Shown in pieces: positions 17,337-25,314 of a stretch of DNA of 64,000 bases; within the stretch, counting starts at the first letter, position 1, and every line of letters begins with the position of its first letter. A program made the translations under genes and the position numbers. The notes under the pieces were generated by a model. It saw nothing but the letters and a program-made list of their open reading frames with translations. It was not told where the DNA came from and searched no databases. The stretch comes from Virgisporangium aurantiacum (lineage in GTDB: Bacteria > Actinomycetota > Actinomycetes > Mycobacteriales > Micromonosporaceae). The stretch spans positions 124,001 through 188,000 of the forward strand of contig NZ_BOPG01000024.1 of the NCBI RefSeq assembly GCF_016863635.1, given 5' to 3'.

Positions 17337-19085
17337 ATGCTGCCCACGGTGGTCGCCTGCCTGGCGACGAGCTGGCGGGCGGGCCGCGCGACGACCGCCG
17401 CGGTCGGCGCCCTCGCCCTGACCGTCGGGCTCCTGCCGTCCGCCGCCGTATGGCTGGGCACGCTGATGATCGACGAGCTGACCACGGGCCGGAACGCCGC
17501 CCGGGTGGTCGCTCTGGCCCTGGCGGCCGCCGCCGCGGCGGCGCTGACCGCCGGGCTCGGCCAGCTCGGCGCCTACCTCGCCGCCCGGCTGCACCGCGCG
17601 ATCACGCTGACCGTGCAGTCCGACCTCTACGCGAAGGTGAGCGGGTTCGGCGGGCTCCGCCCGTTCGAGGACCCGCGGTTCCGCGACCGGCTGCGGCTGG
17701 CGCAGAACGGTGCGCGGGAGGCGCCGCTGAGCGTCACGGCACTGCTGTCGGACGGTCTGCGCGGCGCGGCGACCGTCGGCGGGTTCGCGATCGCGATCGG
17801 CCTGCTGTGGCCGCCGATGCTGCTCCTGCTGACGGTGGCGGCGGTGCCCGCGTACCTGAGCCACCGGTCGCTCGGCCGCAGCGCCGCGCGGACCGACCGG
17901 GCGACCGCCGCGCAGCTCTACTACCGGACGCTGCTCACCGACCCCGGCGCCAACCGGGAGATCCGCCTGTTCGGCCTCGGCGACCTGTTCCGGGGCCGGT
18001 TGCACCGCTCGCTCGAGGAGACCACGGCCGCCGAACTCGGCGTGCACCGGCGGCGGGCCGTCGTGCGGGCGCTGCTGGGCGTCGCCGGTGTCGCGGTGTC
18101 GGCGCTGGGCACGGTGGTGATGGCGCTCGCCGTCGTCGACGGCCGGCAGACGCTCGGCGGGCTGACGATGGTCGCCGCCGCCACCGTCGGCGTGCAGGCG
18201 ACGCTGACCGCGCTGCTCGGCCGGCTCGGCGACACGACCCGGTCGCTGGCCGCGGTCCGGCACCTCACCGACGTGCTCGCCGCGCCCGACGACCTGCCCG
18301 ACGGGCACCTGGACGTGCCGCCGCTCGCCGGGACCGTGGAGTTCGAGGACGTGTGGTTCCGCTACGACGACGACGGACCGTGGATCCTGCGCGGCGTCAC
18401 GTTCACGCTCCACGCCGGCTGGTCGACCGGGCTGGTCGGCCTGAACGGCGCCGGCAAGAGCACGCTGGTGAAGCTGCTGTGCCGGTTCTACGACCCGCAA
18501 CGCGGCCGGATCCGGTGGGACGGCACCGACCTCCGCGCTCTGCGCGTCGACGACCTGCGGCGCCGGATCGCGGCCACGTTCCAGGACTTCTGCCGCTACG
18601 AACTCACCGCCGCCGAGAACATCGGGCTCGGTGACGTCGACCGGTTGACCGACCGCCGCGCGATCGCCCGTGCCGCGGTGATGGCCGGCGTCGGCCAGGC
18701 GGTCGCGGCGCTGCCCCAGGGCTACGACACGACGCTTGTCGACGGCGTGCTGCTGTCCGGCGGCCAGTGGCAGCGGCTGGCCGTCGCCCGGTCGCTGATG
18801 CGCACCGATCCCGACCTCGTCATCCTCGACGAGCCCAACGCCGGCCTGGATGCCGAGGCCGAGCACGCCGTGCACACCGCACTGCGGCAGAGCCGGCGCG
18901 GCCGCACCACGCTGCTGATCTCGCACCGGCTGGGCGCTATCCGGGACGCCGACCTGATCGTGGTGCTGGCCCAGGGCCGCGTCGCCGAGCAGGGCACGCA
19001 CGACGGGCTGATGGCCGCGGGCGGCGGCTACGCGCGGCTGTTCCGGTTGCAGTCGGCGAGCTACGGCGTGCCGGTGGCGACGTAG
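17337..19085 (+). CDS. ABC transporter, fused permease and ATPase (peptide exporter type)
   Basis: A 582-residue half-transporter with an N-terminal six-helix membrane domain (about 1-320) and a C-terminal ATPase. The ATPase shows Walker A GLNGAGKST (near 370), Q-loop ATFQDF, signature LSGGQWQRLAVARSL, Walker B LVILDEP and switch ISHRL. There is no N-terminal C39 peptidase domain, so leader cleavage must be done by another protein, plausibly the S26 peptidase encoded immediately downstream. Start ATG 17337 is preceded by CGGGAGG. Its position after the Cys-rich peptide makes that peptide the likely cargo (inference). Confidence 0.85.
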   Translation: MLPTVVACLATSWRAGRATTAAVGALALTVGLLPSAAVWLGTLMIDELTTGRNAARVVALALAAAAAAALTAGLGQLGAYLAARLHRAITLTVQSDLYAKVSGFGGLRPFEDPRFRDRLRLAQNGAREAPLSVTALLSDGLRGAATVGGFAIAIGLLWPPMLLLLTVAAVPAYLSHRSLGRSAARTDRATAAQLYYRTLLTDPGANREIRLFGLGDLFRGRLHRSLEETTAAELGVHRRRAVVRALLGVAGVAVSALGTVVMALAVVDGRQTLGGLTMVAAATVGVQATLTALLGRLGDTTRSLAAVRHLTDVLAAPDDLPDGHLDVPPLAGTVEFEDVWFRYDDDGPWILRGVTFTLHAGWSTGLVGLNGAGKSTLVKLLCRFYDPQRGRIRWDGTDLRALRVDDLRRRIAATFQDFCRYELTAAENIGLGDVDRLTDRRAIARAAVMAGVGQAVAALPQGYDTTLVDGVLLSGGQWQRLAVARSLMRTDPDLVILDEPNAGLDAEAEHAVHTALRQSRRGRTTLLISHRLGAIRDADLIVVLAQGRVAEQGTHDGLMAAGGGYARLFRLQSASYGVPVAT

Positions 19086-19487
19086 ATGCCCTTCGTTCTG
19101 GTGGCGGCGCTCGTCGTGGTCGCGGCCGCGGCGCTGGCGCGGCGTTCGTACCGGGTCATCAACGTGACGGGACGCAGCATGCTGCCCACGTTCCGCCCCG
19201 GCGACCGGGTGCTGGTCCGCTGCCGGCCCGGCCGCACCCCGGCGCGCGGGTCGGTGGTGGTGTTCCGGGCACCGCCCGACCTCGATGTCCCCTGGTACGT
19301 CAAGCGGGTGGCCGCGGTGCCCGGCGACCCGGTGCCGCCCGAGATGCGCGCCGCCGTCCCCGACGACGTGGTGCGGTCGGGCTGCGTGCTCGTCCTCGGC
19401 GACAACCCGCACAGCGTCGACTCCCGCCTCATCGGCTACGTACGGTGCGGTTCGGTCCTCGGCACGGTGGTCCGCCGGCTGGCCTGA
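19086..19487 (+). CDS. Mini S26-family signal peptidase
   Basis: A 133-residue type I signal peptidase-like protein with one N-terminal membrane helix (about residues 2-18). Catalytic Ser31 lies in GRSMLPT and general-base Lys73 in WYVKRVAAVPGD; the family motif LGDNPHSVDSRLIGY completes the active site. It is much shorter than housekeeping LepB. Its ATG directly abuts the TAG of the exporter gene (no gap), so they are coupled. It probably cuts the leader of the Cys-rich peptide at the AGA site on the outer membrane face; this is inference from context. Confidence 0.85.
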   Translation: MPFVLVAALVVVAAAALARRSYRVINVTGRSMLPTFRPGDRVLVRCRPGRTPARGSVVVFRAPPDLDVPWYVKRVAAVPGDPVPPEMRAAVPDDVVRSGCVLVLGDNPHSVDSRLIGYVRCGSVLGTVVRRLA

Positions 19488-19499
19488 CCCCTCGGCCCG

Positions 19500-20171
19500 C
19501 TACCCCTGGTCTCCGGGACGGATGAGGCCGCTCTCGTAGGCGAACGCCACCGCCTGTACGCGATCGCGCAGGTCGAGGCGGGTGAGCATCCGGGAGATGT
19601 AGGTCTTCACGGTCGCCTCGCCGAGGTAGAGGTCGGCGGCGATCTCGGCGTTGGAGCGGCCGCGGGCGGCCAGGCGCAGCACGTCGAGCTCGCGGTCGGT
19701 CAGGGTGGCGAGGCGGGCGGCGGCGGCCGGGTCCGGTGCGGGGGCGCGGGCGAACTGCTCGATGACGCGCAGCGTCACGGCCGGGTCGAGCAGCGCCTGC
19801 CCGCCGGCGACCGTGCGGACGGCCCGCACCAGCTGCTCCGGCGGCGCCACCTTGAGCAGGAAGCCGCTCACCCCGGCCCGCAGCGCACCGGCGACGGCGG
19901 CCTCCTCGTCGAACGTGGTCAGCATGATCACTTTCGCGGGGACGGACGCGACGATCTCGCGGGCGGCGGCGATGCCGTCGGAGCGGGGCATCCGCACGTC
20001 CATCAGCACGACGTCGGGTTGCTCGCGCCGCACGACGTCGAGCGCCTGCAGCCCGTCGGCGGCCTCGCCCACGACGGTGATGTCGGGCTGGTGGTCGAGC
20101 AGCATCCGCAGGCCGGCGCGCACCATCGCCTCGTCGTCGACGAGCACCACCCGGATCACGCCGCCACTCAT
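19500..20171 (-). CDS. NarL/LuxR-family response regulator
   Basis: A 223-residue response regulator. The receiver domain has acidic pair DDE near residues 12-14, phospho-acceptor Asp in VVLMDVRMP, conserved Thr in LTTF and Lys in GFLLK. The LuxR-type helix-turn-helix is LTDRELDVLRLAARGRSNAEIAADLYLGEATVKTYISRML. Its start overlaps the stop of the histidine kinase gene by 4 bases (ATGA), giving a kinase-regulator operon. Likely targets are near: the divergent membrane protein gene after the kinase, or the exporter operon converging on it. Confidence 0.9.
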   Translation of the reverse strand: MSGGVIRVVLVDDEAMVRAGLRMLLDHQPDITVVGEAADGLQALDVVRREQPDVVLMDVRMPRSDGIAAAREIVASVPAKVIMLTTFDEEAAVAGALRAGVSGFLLKVAPPEQLVRAVRTVAGGQALLDPAVTLRVIEQFARAPAPDPAAAARLATLTDRELDVLRLAARGRSNAEIAADLYLGEATVKTYISRMLTRLDLRDRVQAVAFAYESGLIRPGDQG

Positions 20172-21307
20172 GCCGTCACCGGAAACCCGGCCCGCACCAG
20201 GAAGCCGCCGTCGGCGCGGGCCGACGCGGCGAACTCGCCGTCGAACATCGCGACCCGCTCGCGCATCCCCACCAGGCCGTGGCCGCCGCCGGTGCCGACC
20301 CGCCCCGGCGCACCCGGTTCGTTCTCGACCACGACCGTCACCCGGCCGGCGTCACGCCGCACGGCGACGGTCGTGGGCACGGTTCCGGCGTGGCGCAGCA
20401 CGTTCGTCAGCGCCTCCTGGACCACCCGGTACGCGGAGGCGTCGAGCGCCCGGGGCAGGCTCACGACGTCACCGTGTATGTGCATTTGGACCGGGAGCCC
20501 GGCGGCCCGGACCTCCGCGACCAGCTCGGCCAGTCGCGCGAGCGAGGGCTGTGCCGTCGGGTCCGGCTCCGCGCGGAGCATGCCGAGCAGCGCCCGCAGT
20601 TCGCGCACCGACTCGCGGCCGAGTCGCTCGACGCCGAGCAGCATGTCGGCTTGCGGCGTGCCGGACGGCAGGGTGCTGCGGACGGCACCGAGCTGCAGGA
20701 CCATCACGCTGAGCGAGTGGGCGACGGCGTCGTGCATGTCGCGGGCGATGCGCTGCCGCTCCTCGACCACCACCGCCCGCTCCCGCGCCGTGCGCTCGGC
20801 GTCCTGCGCGGCCGCCAGACGCGCGAGCAGGTCGGCCCGTTCGCGCAGCCGGCGCGCGACGATGCCCACGCCCCAGGCGCCCCACGCCAGCAGCCCGAAG
20901 AACAGGTTCTCCCAGGCCATCGCGCCGAGCCCGGCCACCGTCGACCCGGCCGCCCGGCCCGCGATCCAGGTGCCGAGGCTCGCCATCACCTGCGCGGCCA
21001 GCGGCGCCGCCCACGATCGCCGCGGCGGCTGGCGGTAGCCGGCCCAGCCCGGCGCGAGGAAGAACGCCAGCACGACGACCCCGGTCGGGCCTGTCAGCCC
21101 GCCGACGGTGGCGATCGGGAACCCGGTGGCGACGACCGCGGTGCCGGCCACCGGCAGCCACGCCGCGATCACGGCGCCGGCGACCACGGCGGCGAGGACC
21201 GCCACCGGCGCCGCCGGGGCCCGGGAGAAGGCGCCGTCGAGCGCGATCTCCGCGACCCCGATCAGGCCGAGGACGGCGGCGGCAGCCAACGGGATCAGCT
21301 TGCTCAT
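20168..21307 (-). CDS. Sensor histidine kinase (HisKA_3/NarX type)
   Basis: A 379-residue membrane kinase. The N-terminal half has about five hydrophobic segments and no large extracellular loop, so it probably senses within or near the membrane. Then come a short coiled coil (RLRERADLLARLAAAQDAERTA) and the HisKA_3 box ERQRIARDMHDAVAHSLSVM with the phospho-histidine. The ATPase part has ALTNVLRHA (N box) and GGGHGLVGMRERV (G box). The open frame extends upstream but ATG 21307 is chosen, as TACGCT lies 8 bases before it. It pairs with the adjoining response regulator. Confidence 0.88.
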   Translation of the reverse strand: MSKLIPLAAAAVLGLIGVAEIALDGAFSRAPAAPVAVLAAVVAGAVIAAWLPVAGTAVVATGFPIATVGGLTGPTGVVVLAFFLAPGWAGYRQPPRRSWAAPLAAQVMASLGTWIAGRAAGSTVAGLGAMAWENLFFGLLAWGAWGVGIVARRLRERADLLARLAAAQDAERTARERAVVVEERQRIARDMHDAVAHSLSVMVLQLGAVRSTLPSGTPQADMLLGVERLGRESVRELRALLGMLRAEPDPTAQPSLARLAELVAEVRAAGLPVQMHIHGDVVSLPRALDASAYRVVQEALTNVLRHAGTVPTTVAVRRDAGRVTVVVENEPGAPGRVGTGGGHGLVGMRERVAMFDGEFAASARADGGFLVRAGFPVTA

Positions 21308-21315
21308 CGCGGGAA

Positions 21316-21321
21316 AGCGTA
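21316..21321 (-). promoter_or_regulatory. Candidate leaderless -10 (TACGCT) for the histidine kinase gene
   Basis: TACGCT on the minus strand ends 8 bases before the ATG at 21307, with no Shine-Dalgarno between. Confidence 0.4.
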
Positions 21322-21440
21322 AAGGCGCAGGTGGACGGGCCGGGTCCACCCTACGGCGGACAGGTGCCGGACCGGGCGTCCGTCGTGCGGCGGGCCCGGA
21401 TCGAGCCGCTGCGCAGCAGACCGGTGGGGGTGCCCGCCCC

Positions 21441-21446
21441 TAACTT
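21441..21446 (+). promoter_or_regulatory. Candidate leaderless -10 (TAACTT) for the membrane protein gene
   Basis: TAACTT ends 7 bases before the ATG at 21454. Confidence 0.45.
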
Positions 21447-21453
21447 TTCCGGC

Positions 21454-22122
21454 ATGACGAACACGATGACCCCTCCCGTTACCACCTCCGTTCACCGCCT
21501 CCTCGGCTACGCCGCCGGCGGATCGCTGATCGCCGGCGCCGCCGCGTTCTTCGCCGGCCTGGCCACCTCGCCGGTGCAGAACGGCGACTCGAAGATCGCC
21601 TACCTGGAGTCGCTCGCCCGCGACCCGTTCCAGACCCAGCTCTCCGCGCTGTTCCTGCACTACGGCAACCTGCTGATGGGCGTCGGCCTGCTGGCGGTGC
21701 CGCTGCTGGTGCGCGGCCGGCGCGGCAGCGTGGTGACGCTCGTCGGCGCGCTGTTCGCCGCGCTCGGGCTGATCCAGAACTCGGGTGCGCTGCTGTCCGA
21801 CTGGTTCCACATGGAGATCGGGCGGGGCGCACCGCCGGAAATGGGGGCGGCGATCTCGGACCGGGTGCTGGCCCACCCCGCGGTGACGCTCGCGTTCAAC
21901 CCCGGCCCGCTGATCGCGATCGCGTTGCTGGTGACGTTCGCGGGGCTCGCCCGGGCCGGTGTGCTCGGCTGGTGGACGCTGCCCGCGATCGTCGCCGGCT
22001 ACGCCGGCCTGCTGATGCTGCCGTACGACGTCCCGATCCTGCCCGCCCTGGGCACGGTCCCGATGCTCGCCGTCCTGGGTGCGGCCGGCGCCCGCGTGAT
22101 CTCCCGCGCCCGCCTCACCTGA
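21454..22122 (+). CDS. Polytopic membrane protein of unknown function
   Basis: A 222-residue protein with about six hydrophobic helices, starting MTNTMTPPVTTSVHRLLGYAAGG. The first extracytoplasmic-looking loop holds NGDSKIAYLESLARDPFQTQ, and a second holds LSDWFHMEIGRGAPPEMGAA. I recognise no transporter signature. It is divergent from the two-component operon and could be its target, as is common for NarL-type systems. A TAACTT hexamer 7 bases before the ATG suggests a leaderless mRNA. Confidence 0.7.
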   Translation: MTNTMTPPVTTSVHRLLGYAAGGSLIAGAAAFFAGLATSPVQNGDSKIAYLESLARDPFQTQLSALFLHYGNLLMGVGLLAVPLLVRGRRGSVVTLVGALFAALGLIQNSGALLSDWFHMEIGRGAPPEMGAAISDRVLAHPAVTLAFNPGPLIAIALLVTFAGLARAGVLGWWTLPAIVAGYAGLLMLPYDVPILPALGTVPMLAVLGAAGARVISRARLT

Positions 22123-22149
22123 AGTCGACCGCGCCAGCCTCACCTGAAG
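22112..22149. repeat. 13-base direct repeat at the ends of two convergent genes
   Basis: GCCTCACCTGAAG occurs at 22112-22124, covering the membrane protein stop, and again at 22137-22149, covering the isochorismatase stop on the opposite strand. It looks like a small local duplication. Confidence 0.7.
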
Positions 22150-22691
22150 GCGACGTCGGCGGCCCTCGGGACCACCTCGACCTCGTCGCCGAGGGCCCAC
22201 TCCGCCACCCGCGACACGTGCGCGGCCGGCACCGCCCCGCTGATCCCCGCGGCGGCCGGGATGTCGTAGGTCGCGTGCGCGTCGTGCGGCAGCACCACGC
22301 CGTACCCCCGGCGCAGCGCGGTGCGGGCCGTCGCGCTGACGCACATCTCCGACATCACGCCGCCGACGACCAGCCGGCGGGCCCCGCGCCGGGTGAGCAG
22401 GTCACCGAGGTCGGTGCCGGCGAAGCCGTCGTCGGTGGTCTTCCGCAGGACGACGTCGTCGGGGCCGACCGGCAGGTGCAGCCGCCAGCCCGGCGTGCCG
22501 GGTTCGTCGGGCGTGCCGGCGGCCCCGTCGTTCTGCAACTGGACGACCAGCGCACCGGCGGCGCGGGCCCGGGCGGCCAGGTCTGTGAGCACCTCCAGCA
22601 GGTGGCCGGCGGCCGGTACGGCGTCGGGGCCGGTCACGAGGCCCACCTGGACGTCCACCAGGATCAGCGCGTCCACGATCATGCTCGTCAT
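22140..22691 (-). CDS. Isochorismatase-family cysteine hydrolase
   Basis: A protein of about 183 residues with the isochorismatase/nicotinamidase fold. The catalytic Asp lies in DALILVDVQVGL, the Lys in VLRKTTDDGFAGTDL, and the nucleophile Cys in VVGGVMSEMCVSATARTALRRGYGVVL, including the usual cis-peptide before MSEMC. It is likely an amidase or hydrolase of a small amide; the substrate is unknown. The start could be ATG 22691 (chosen) or ATG 22682, three codons later. Its 3' end faces the membrane protein gene, and both ends carry the same 13-base sequence GCCTCACCTGAAG. Confidence 0.85.
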   Translation of the reverse strand: MTSMIVDALILVDVQVGLVTGPDAVPAAGHLLEVLTDLAARARAAGALVVQLQNDGAAGTPDEPGTPGWRLHLPVGPDDVVLRKTTDDGFAGTDLGDLLTRRGARRLVVGGVMSEMCVSATARTALRRGYGVVLPHDAHATYDIPAAAGISGAVPAAHVSRVAEWALGDEVEVVPRAADVAFR

Positions 22692-22724
22692 CTTCGCGCG
22701 GGCCGGTCGTGCCAGGATGACCGG

Positions 22725-23057
22725 ATGGCGTTCGACGAGGATCTCGCCGACCGGGTCCGCGAACTGGTCGCACACGAGTCCGGGTTCGCGGAGCGGCGGA
22801 TGTTCGGCGGCGTGGCGATGTTGCTCGGCGGCAACATGGCGGTTGTCGTCCGCGGGAAGGGCGGCCTGATGGTCCGCGTCGACTCGGCCGCGGCGGAGTC
22901 GTTGCGGTCCGAACCCGGCGTCGAGGCGACGGTCATGAGGGGACGCCCACTTCGCGGCTGGCTCACCGTCGACGCCTCCGCGTGCGCGACGGACGCCGCC
23001 CTGGAGGAATGGGTCGACCGCGGGGTCACCTTCACCCGGGGTCTGCCACCGAAGTAG
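22725..23057 (+). CDS. TfoX N-terminal domain-like protein
   Basis: A 110-residue protein matching the TfoX N-terminal domain family: MAFDEDLADRVRELVAHE, then the signature FAERRMFGGVAMLLGGNMAVVV, KGGLMVRVD and a C-terminal ACATDAALEEWVDRGVTFTRGLPPK, typical of the stand-alone actinobacterial form. Full TfoX regulates competence in gammaproteobacteria; the role of the short form is unknown. Start ATG 22725 lies 33 bases from the divergent isochorismatase start. The 3' end overlaps the LacI gene tail by 26 bases. Confidence 0.82.
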   Translation: MAFDEDLADRVRELVAHESGFAERRMFGGVAMLLGGNMAVVVRGKGGLMVRVDSAAAESLRSEPGVEATVMRGRPLRGWLTVDASACATDAALEEWVDRGVTFTRGLPPK

Positions 23058-24084
23058 TGCGGGTGCTCGTGCGCCGGACGAGCGTCCACGGTGCGGTGGG
23101 GGAGCCGGGCGTGCCGTCGAGGGCGGCGGTCGCGCACGCCGAGCCCTGCTCGCGCAGGGACTGGGCCACCGTGGTCAGGCCGAGTTCGGTGGCCACCGCC
23201 GCGTCGTCCCAGCCGGTCACCGCGAGGTCGGCGGGGATCGCGCGGCCGGCGGCGTGGGCCGCGCGCACCACGCCGGCCGCGATCCGGTCGCCCATCGCCG
23301 CGACGGCGTCGGGCGGGTCGGGCGCGGCGAGCAGCCGCCCGGCGAGCTGTTCGGCCTCCGCCCCGTCGTTGCGGGAGCAGACCGCCACGGTCACGTCGGC
23401 CCAGGCGACGCCGAGGTCGGCGGCCGCGTCGCGGTAACCCTCCAGCCGCTCCCGCGTCACCGGGAACAGCGCCCCCGCCGGGTCGACGCCGCGGGCGACC
23501 GTGCTGACCCGGTCGCGCGACAGCGGGAAGCTCAGGACCGCCGGCCGGCGGGCGCCGGTGAACGCCGCGACGCCCACCGCCCGGGCGGCCGACCGGTTGT
23601 CGATGGTCACCAGGCCCAGGCCGGGTACGGCGGGCCCGCCGTGCACCACGGACGGACGCTTCGTCGCGCGGACCGCGGCGAGCACCGGGTCGTCGTCGGC
23701 GGTGGTCCAGACGACGAAACCGTCGACGGCCGCCGCCCGGATCCGCGGGACGTCGTCGACCGCACCGGTGATCGGCAGGATCGTCATGCCGAAGCCGCGG
23801 TCGGCGCACACGTCGGCGATCCCGGCCAGGAACGTCACCGCCTGGGGATCGTCGAACGCGTAGGTGAGGTGCTCGCCCATGACGACGCCGAGCGTGCGGG
23901 TGCTGCCGCGGCGCAGCGACCGGGCGCTCGGGTCGGGGCCGCCGTACCCGAGGCGTTCCGCCGCGGCGAGCACCTTCGCCCGTGCCTCGCCGGAGACCCG
24001 GCCGGGCCGGTTGTACGTGTACGAGGCGGTCATCACGGACACACCGGCCAGCTCGGCCACCTGGGCGAGGGTCACGCGCTTCAC
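23032..24084 (-). CDS. LacI-family transcriptional repressor
   Basis: A 350-residue LacI/GalR repressor. The N-terminal DNA-binding part is VTLAQVAELAGVSVMTASYTYNRPGRVSGEARAKVLAAAERLGY, followed by a periplasmic-binding-protein-like effector domain (TLGVVMGEHL, IDNRSAARAVGVAA, DAVAAMGDRIAAGVVRAAHAAG, VTGWDDAAVA). The hinge SARSLRRGSTRTLG is typical. It is divergent from an MFS gene starting 33 bases away, and a perfect dyad lies between them. It most likely represses itself and the transporter until a small ligand binds. GTG 24084 is preceded by a TACACT hexamer 7 bases upstream. Confidence 0.88.
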   Translation of the reverse strand: MKRVTLAQVAELAGVSVMTASYTYNRPGRVSGEARAKVLAAAERLGYGGPDPSARSLRRGSTRTLGVVMGEHLTYAFDDPQAVTFLAGIADVCADRGFGMTILPITGAVDDVPRIRAAAVDGFVVWTTADDDPVLAAVRATKRPSVVHGGPAVPGLGLVTIDNRSAARAVGVAAFTGARRPAVLSFPLSRDRVSTVARGVDPAGALFPVTRERLEGYRDAAADLGVAWADVTVAVCSRNDGAEAEQLAGRLLAAPDPPDAVAAMGDRIAAGVVRAAHAAGRAIPADLAVTGWDDAAVATELGLTTVAQSLREQGSACATAALDGTPGSPTAPWTLVRRTSTRTTSVADPG

Positions 24085-24091
24085 GGGCGCC

Positions 24092-24097
24092 AGTGTA
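24092..24097 (-). promoter_or_regulatory. Candidate leaderless -10 (TACACT) for the lacI-type gene
   Basis: TACACT on the minus strand ends 7 bases before the GTG at 24084. Confidence 0.4.
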
Positions 24098-24098
24098 T

Positions 24099-24116
24099 CT
24101 GTGTATCGTTACACAG
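24099..24116. promoter_or_regulatory. Candidate LacI-family operator
   Basis: CTGTGTA-TCGT-TACACAG is a perfect 7-base dyad ending directly before the GTG start of the MFS gene. It covers a possible TATCGT -10 hexamer (24104-24109) and sits 15 bases from the repressor's own start. A LacI-type protein bound here would block both promoters. Confidence 0.7.
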
Positions 24117-25313
24117 GTGGTTTTGGTCAAGCAGCTGCCCGTGCGAGGCATCGTCGTCCCGGCCTTCGTGGCCTTCGCCGCCTTCGGCGCGTTCTGGGGT
24201 GTCTGGGGCGCGTCCGTCCCGCGGATCCAGGACCGGGCCGGCGTCACCGACGGCGGGCTCGGCGTCGCCCTGCTGTTCGTCGGTGCCGGAGCGCTGCCGG
24301 CGATGCTGCTGGTCGGCCGGGCGATCGACCGGTGGGGGCTGCGGGTCGCGGCATGGACGATCGGCGCGCTCGGCGTCGCCGGCGCCGGCCTCGCGCTGAC
24401 CGCGGGGAGCCTGGCCGGGCTGTGCGCCGGCCTGGCGCTCGTCGGCGCGACCAGCGGCGCCGCCGACGTGGCCATGAACTCGGTCGCCGGACGGGCCGAA
24501 CGGGACGCCGGCCGGCCGGTCATCACCCGGGCGCACGGCGTCTTCTCCAGCTTCGTGGTGCTCGGCAGCCTGGCCACCGGGCTGGCGTCGGCCGTGGCCC
24601 TGCCCGTACCGGTGCCGTTCCTGGCCGTCGCGGTCCTGTCCCTGCTGGCCGCGGCCATGCTGGCCGGGACGCTACCGGCCGCCCCGCCGGTCGCGCCGCC
24701 GGCCATGACCCGGCCCGCCGACGCGGACCCGACGCCCGACCCGCGCCCCTGGCGGGTCGGACCGATCCTGCTCGTCGGCGTCCTCGGCGCGCTGGCCTTC
24801 GCCAGCGAGAACGCCCACCAGAGCTGGAGCGCGGTCTTCGCCGACGGCGAACTCGGCTCCGGGCCCGGGTTGAGCGCCGTGGCGCCCGCCGTGTTCGCGG
24901 GAACCGTCGCGGTCACCCGGTTCGCGGCCGGTGGGCTCGGGTCCGGTCACGCCCGCACCGTCCTCCTCGCCGGCGCGACCGCGGCCGCCGCCGGCGCGGT
25001 GGGCATCGCCGCCGCGCCGACCCTGGCCGTCGCCGCGCTCGGGCTGGTCGTGGCGGCGGCGGGCACGGCGGTGCTGTTCCCGACGCTGGTCGGCGTCGTG
25101 TCGCGCAACGTCGACGAGGCCCGCCGGGGCCGGGCGACGTCGGTCGTCACGACCGTGTCGTACCTGGGCTTCCTGCTGGGACCGGTGTACGTCGGCCTGT
25201 TCGCCGACGCCGTCGGGCTACGGGGTGCGATGGTGGCCGTCGCCGCGCTGGCCGTGGCCCTGGTCGTCCTCGCGCCGCCGCTGCTGCGCCTGAGCGGACT
25301 CCGGACCGGATGA
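24117..25313 (+). CDS. MFS transporter
   Basis: A 398-residue, roughly 12-helix major facilitator protein of the FucP/YbjJ-like type. It starts VVLVKQLPVRGIVVPAFVAFAAFGAFWGVWGASVPRIQ, then has GRAIDRWGLR (motif A-like loop), GATSGAADVAMNSVAGRAERDAGRPVITRAHGVFSS and FASENAHQSWSAVFADGELG, all typical of that group. The start is uncertain: GTG 24117 sits directly after the operator and 7 bases after a TATCGT hexamer; TTG 24123 is possible. It is probably controlled by the divergent LacI-type repressor, so it may carry a sugar-like compound. Confidence 0.8.
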   Translation: MVLVKQLPVRGIVVPAFVAFAAFGAFWGVWGASVPRIQDRAGVTDGGLGVALLFVGAGALPAMLLVGRAIDRWGLRVAAWTIGALGVAGAGLALTAGSLAGLCAGLALVGATSGAADVAMNSVAGRAERDAGRPVITRAHGVFSSFVVLGSLATGLASAVALPVPVPFLAVAVLSLLAAAMLAGTLPAAPPVAPPAMTRPADADPTPDPRPWRVGPILLVGVLGALAFASENAHQSWSAVFADGELGSGPGLSAVAPAVFAGTVAVTRFAAGGLGSGHARTVLLAGATAAAAGAVGIAAAPTLAVAALGLVVAAAGTAVLFPTLVGVVSRNVDEARRGRATSVVTTVSYLGFLLGPVYVGLFADAVGLRGAMVAVAALAVALVVLAPPLLRLSGLRTG

Positions 25314-25314
25314 A

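Noticed and set aside
22622..22670. A CCTGGACGTCCACCAGG-like dyad inside the isochorismatase gene
   Set aside because: The half-sites are in a different order and spacing from the iterated family, and it encodes the conserved catalytic-strand residues, so protein constraint explains it.
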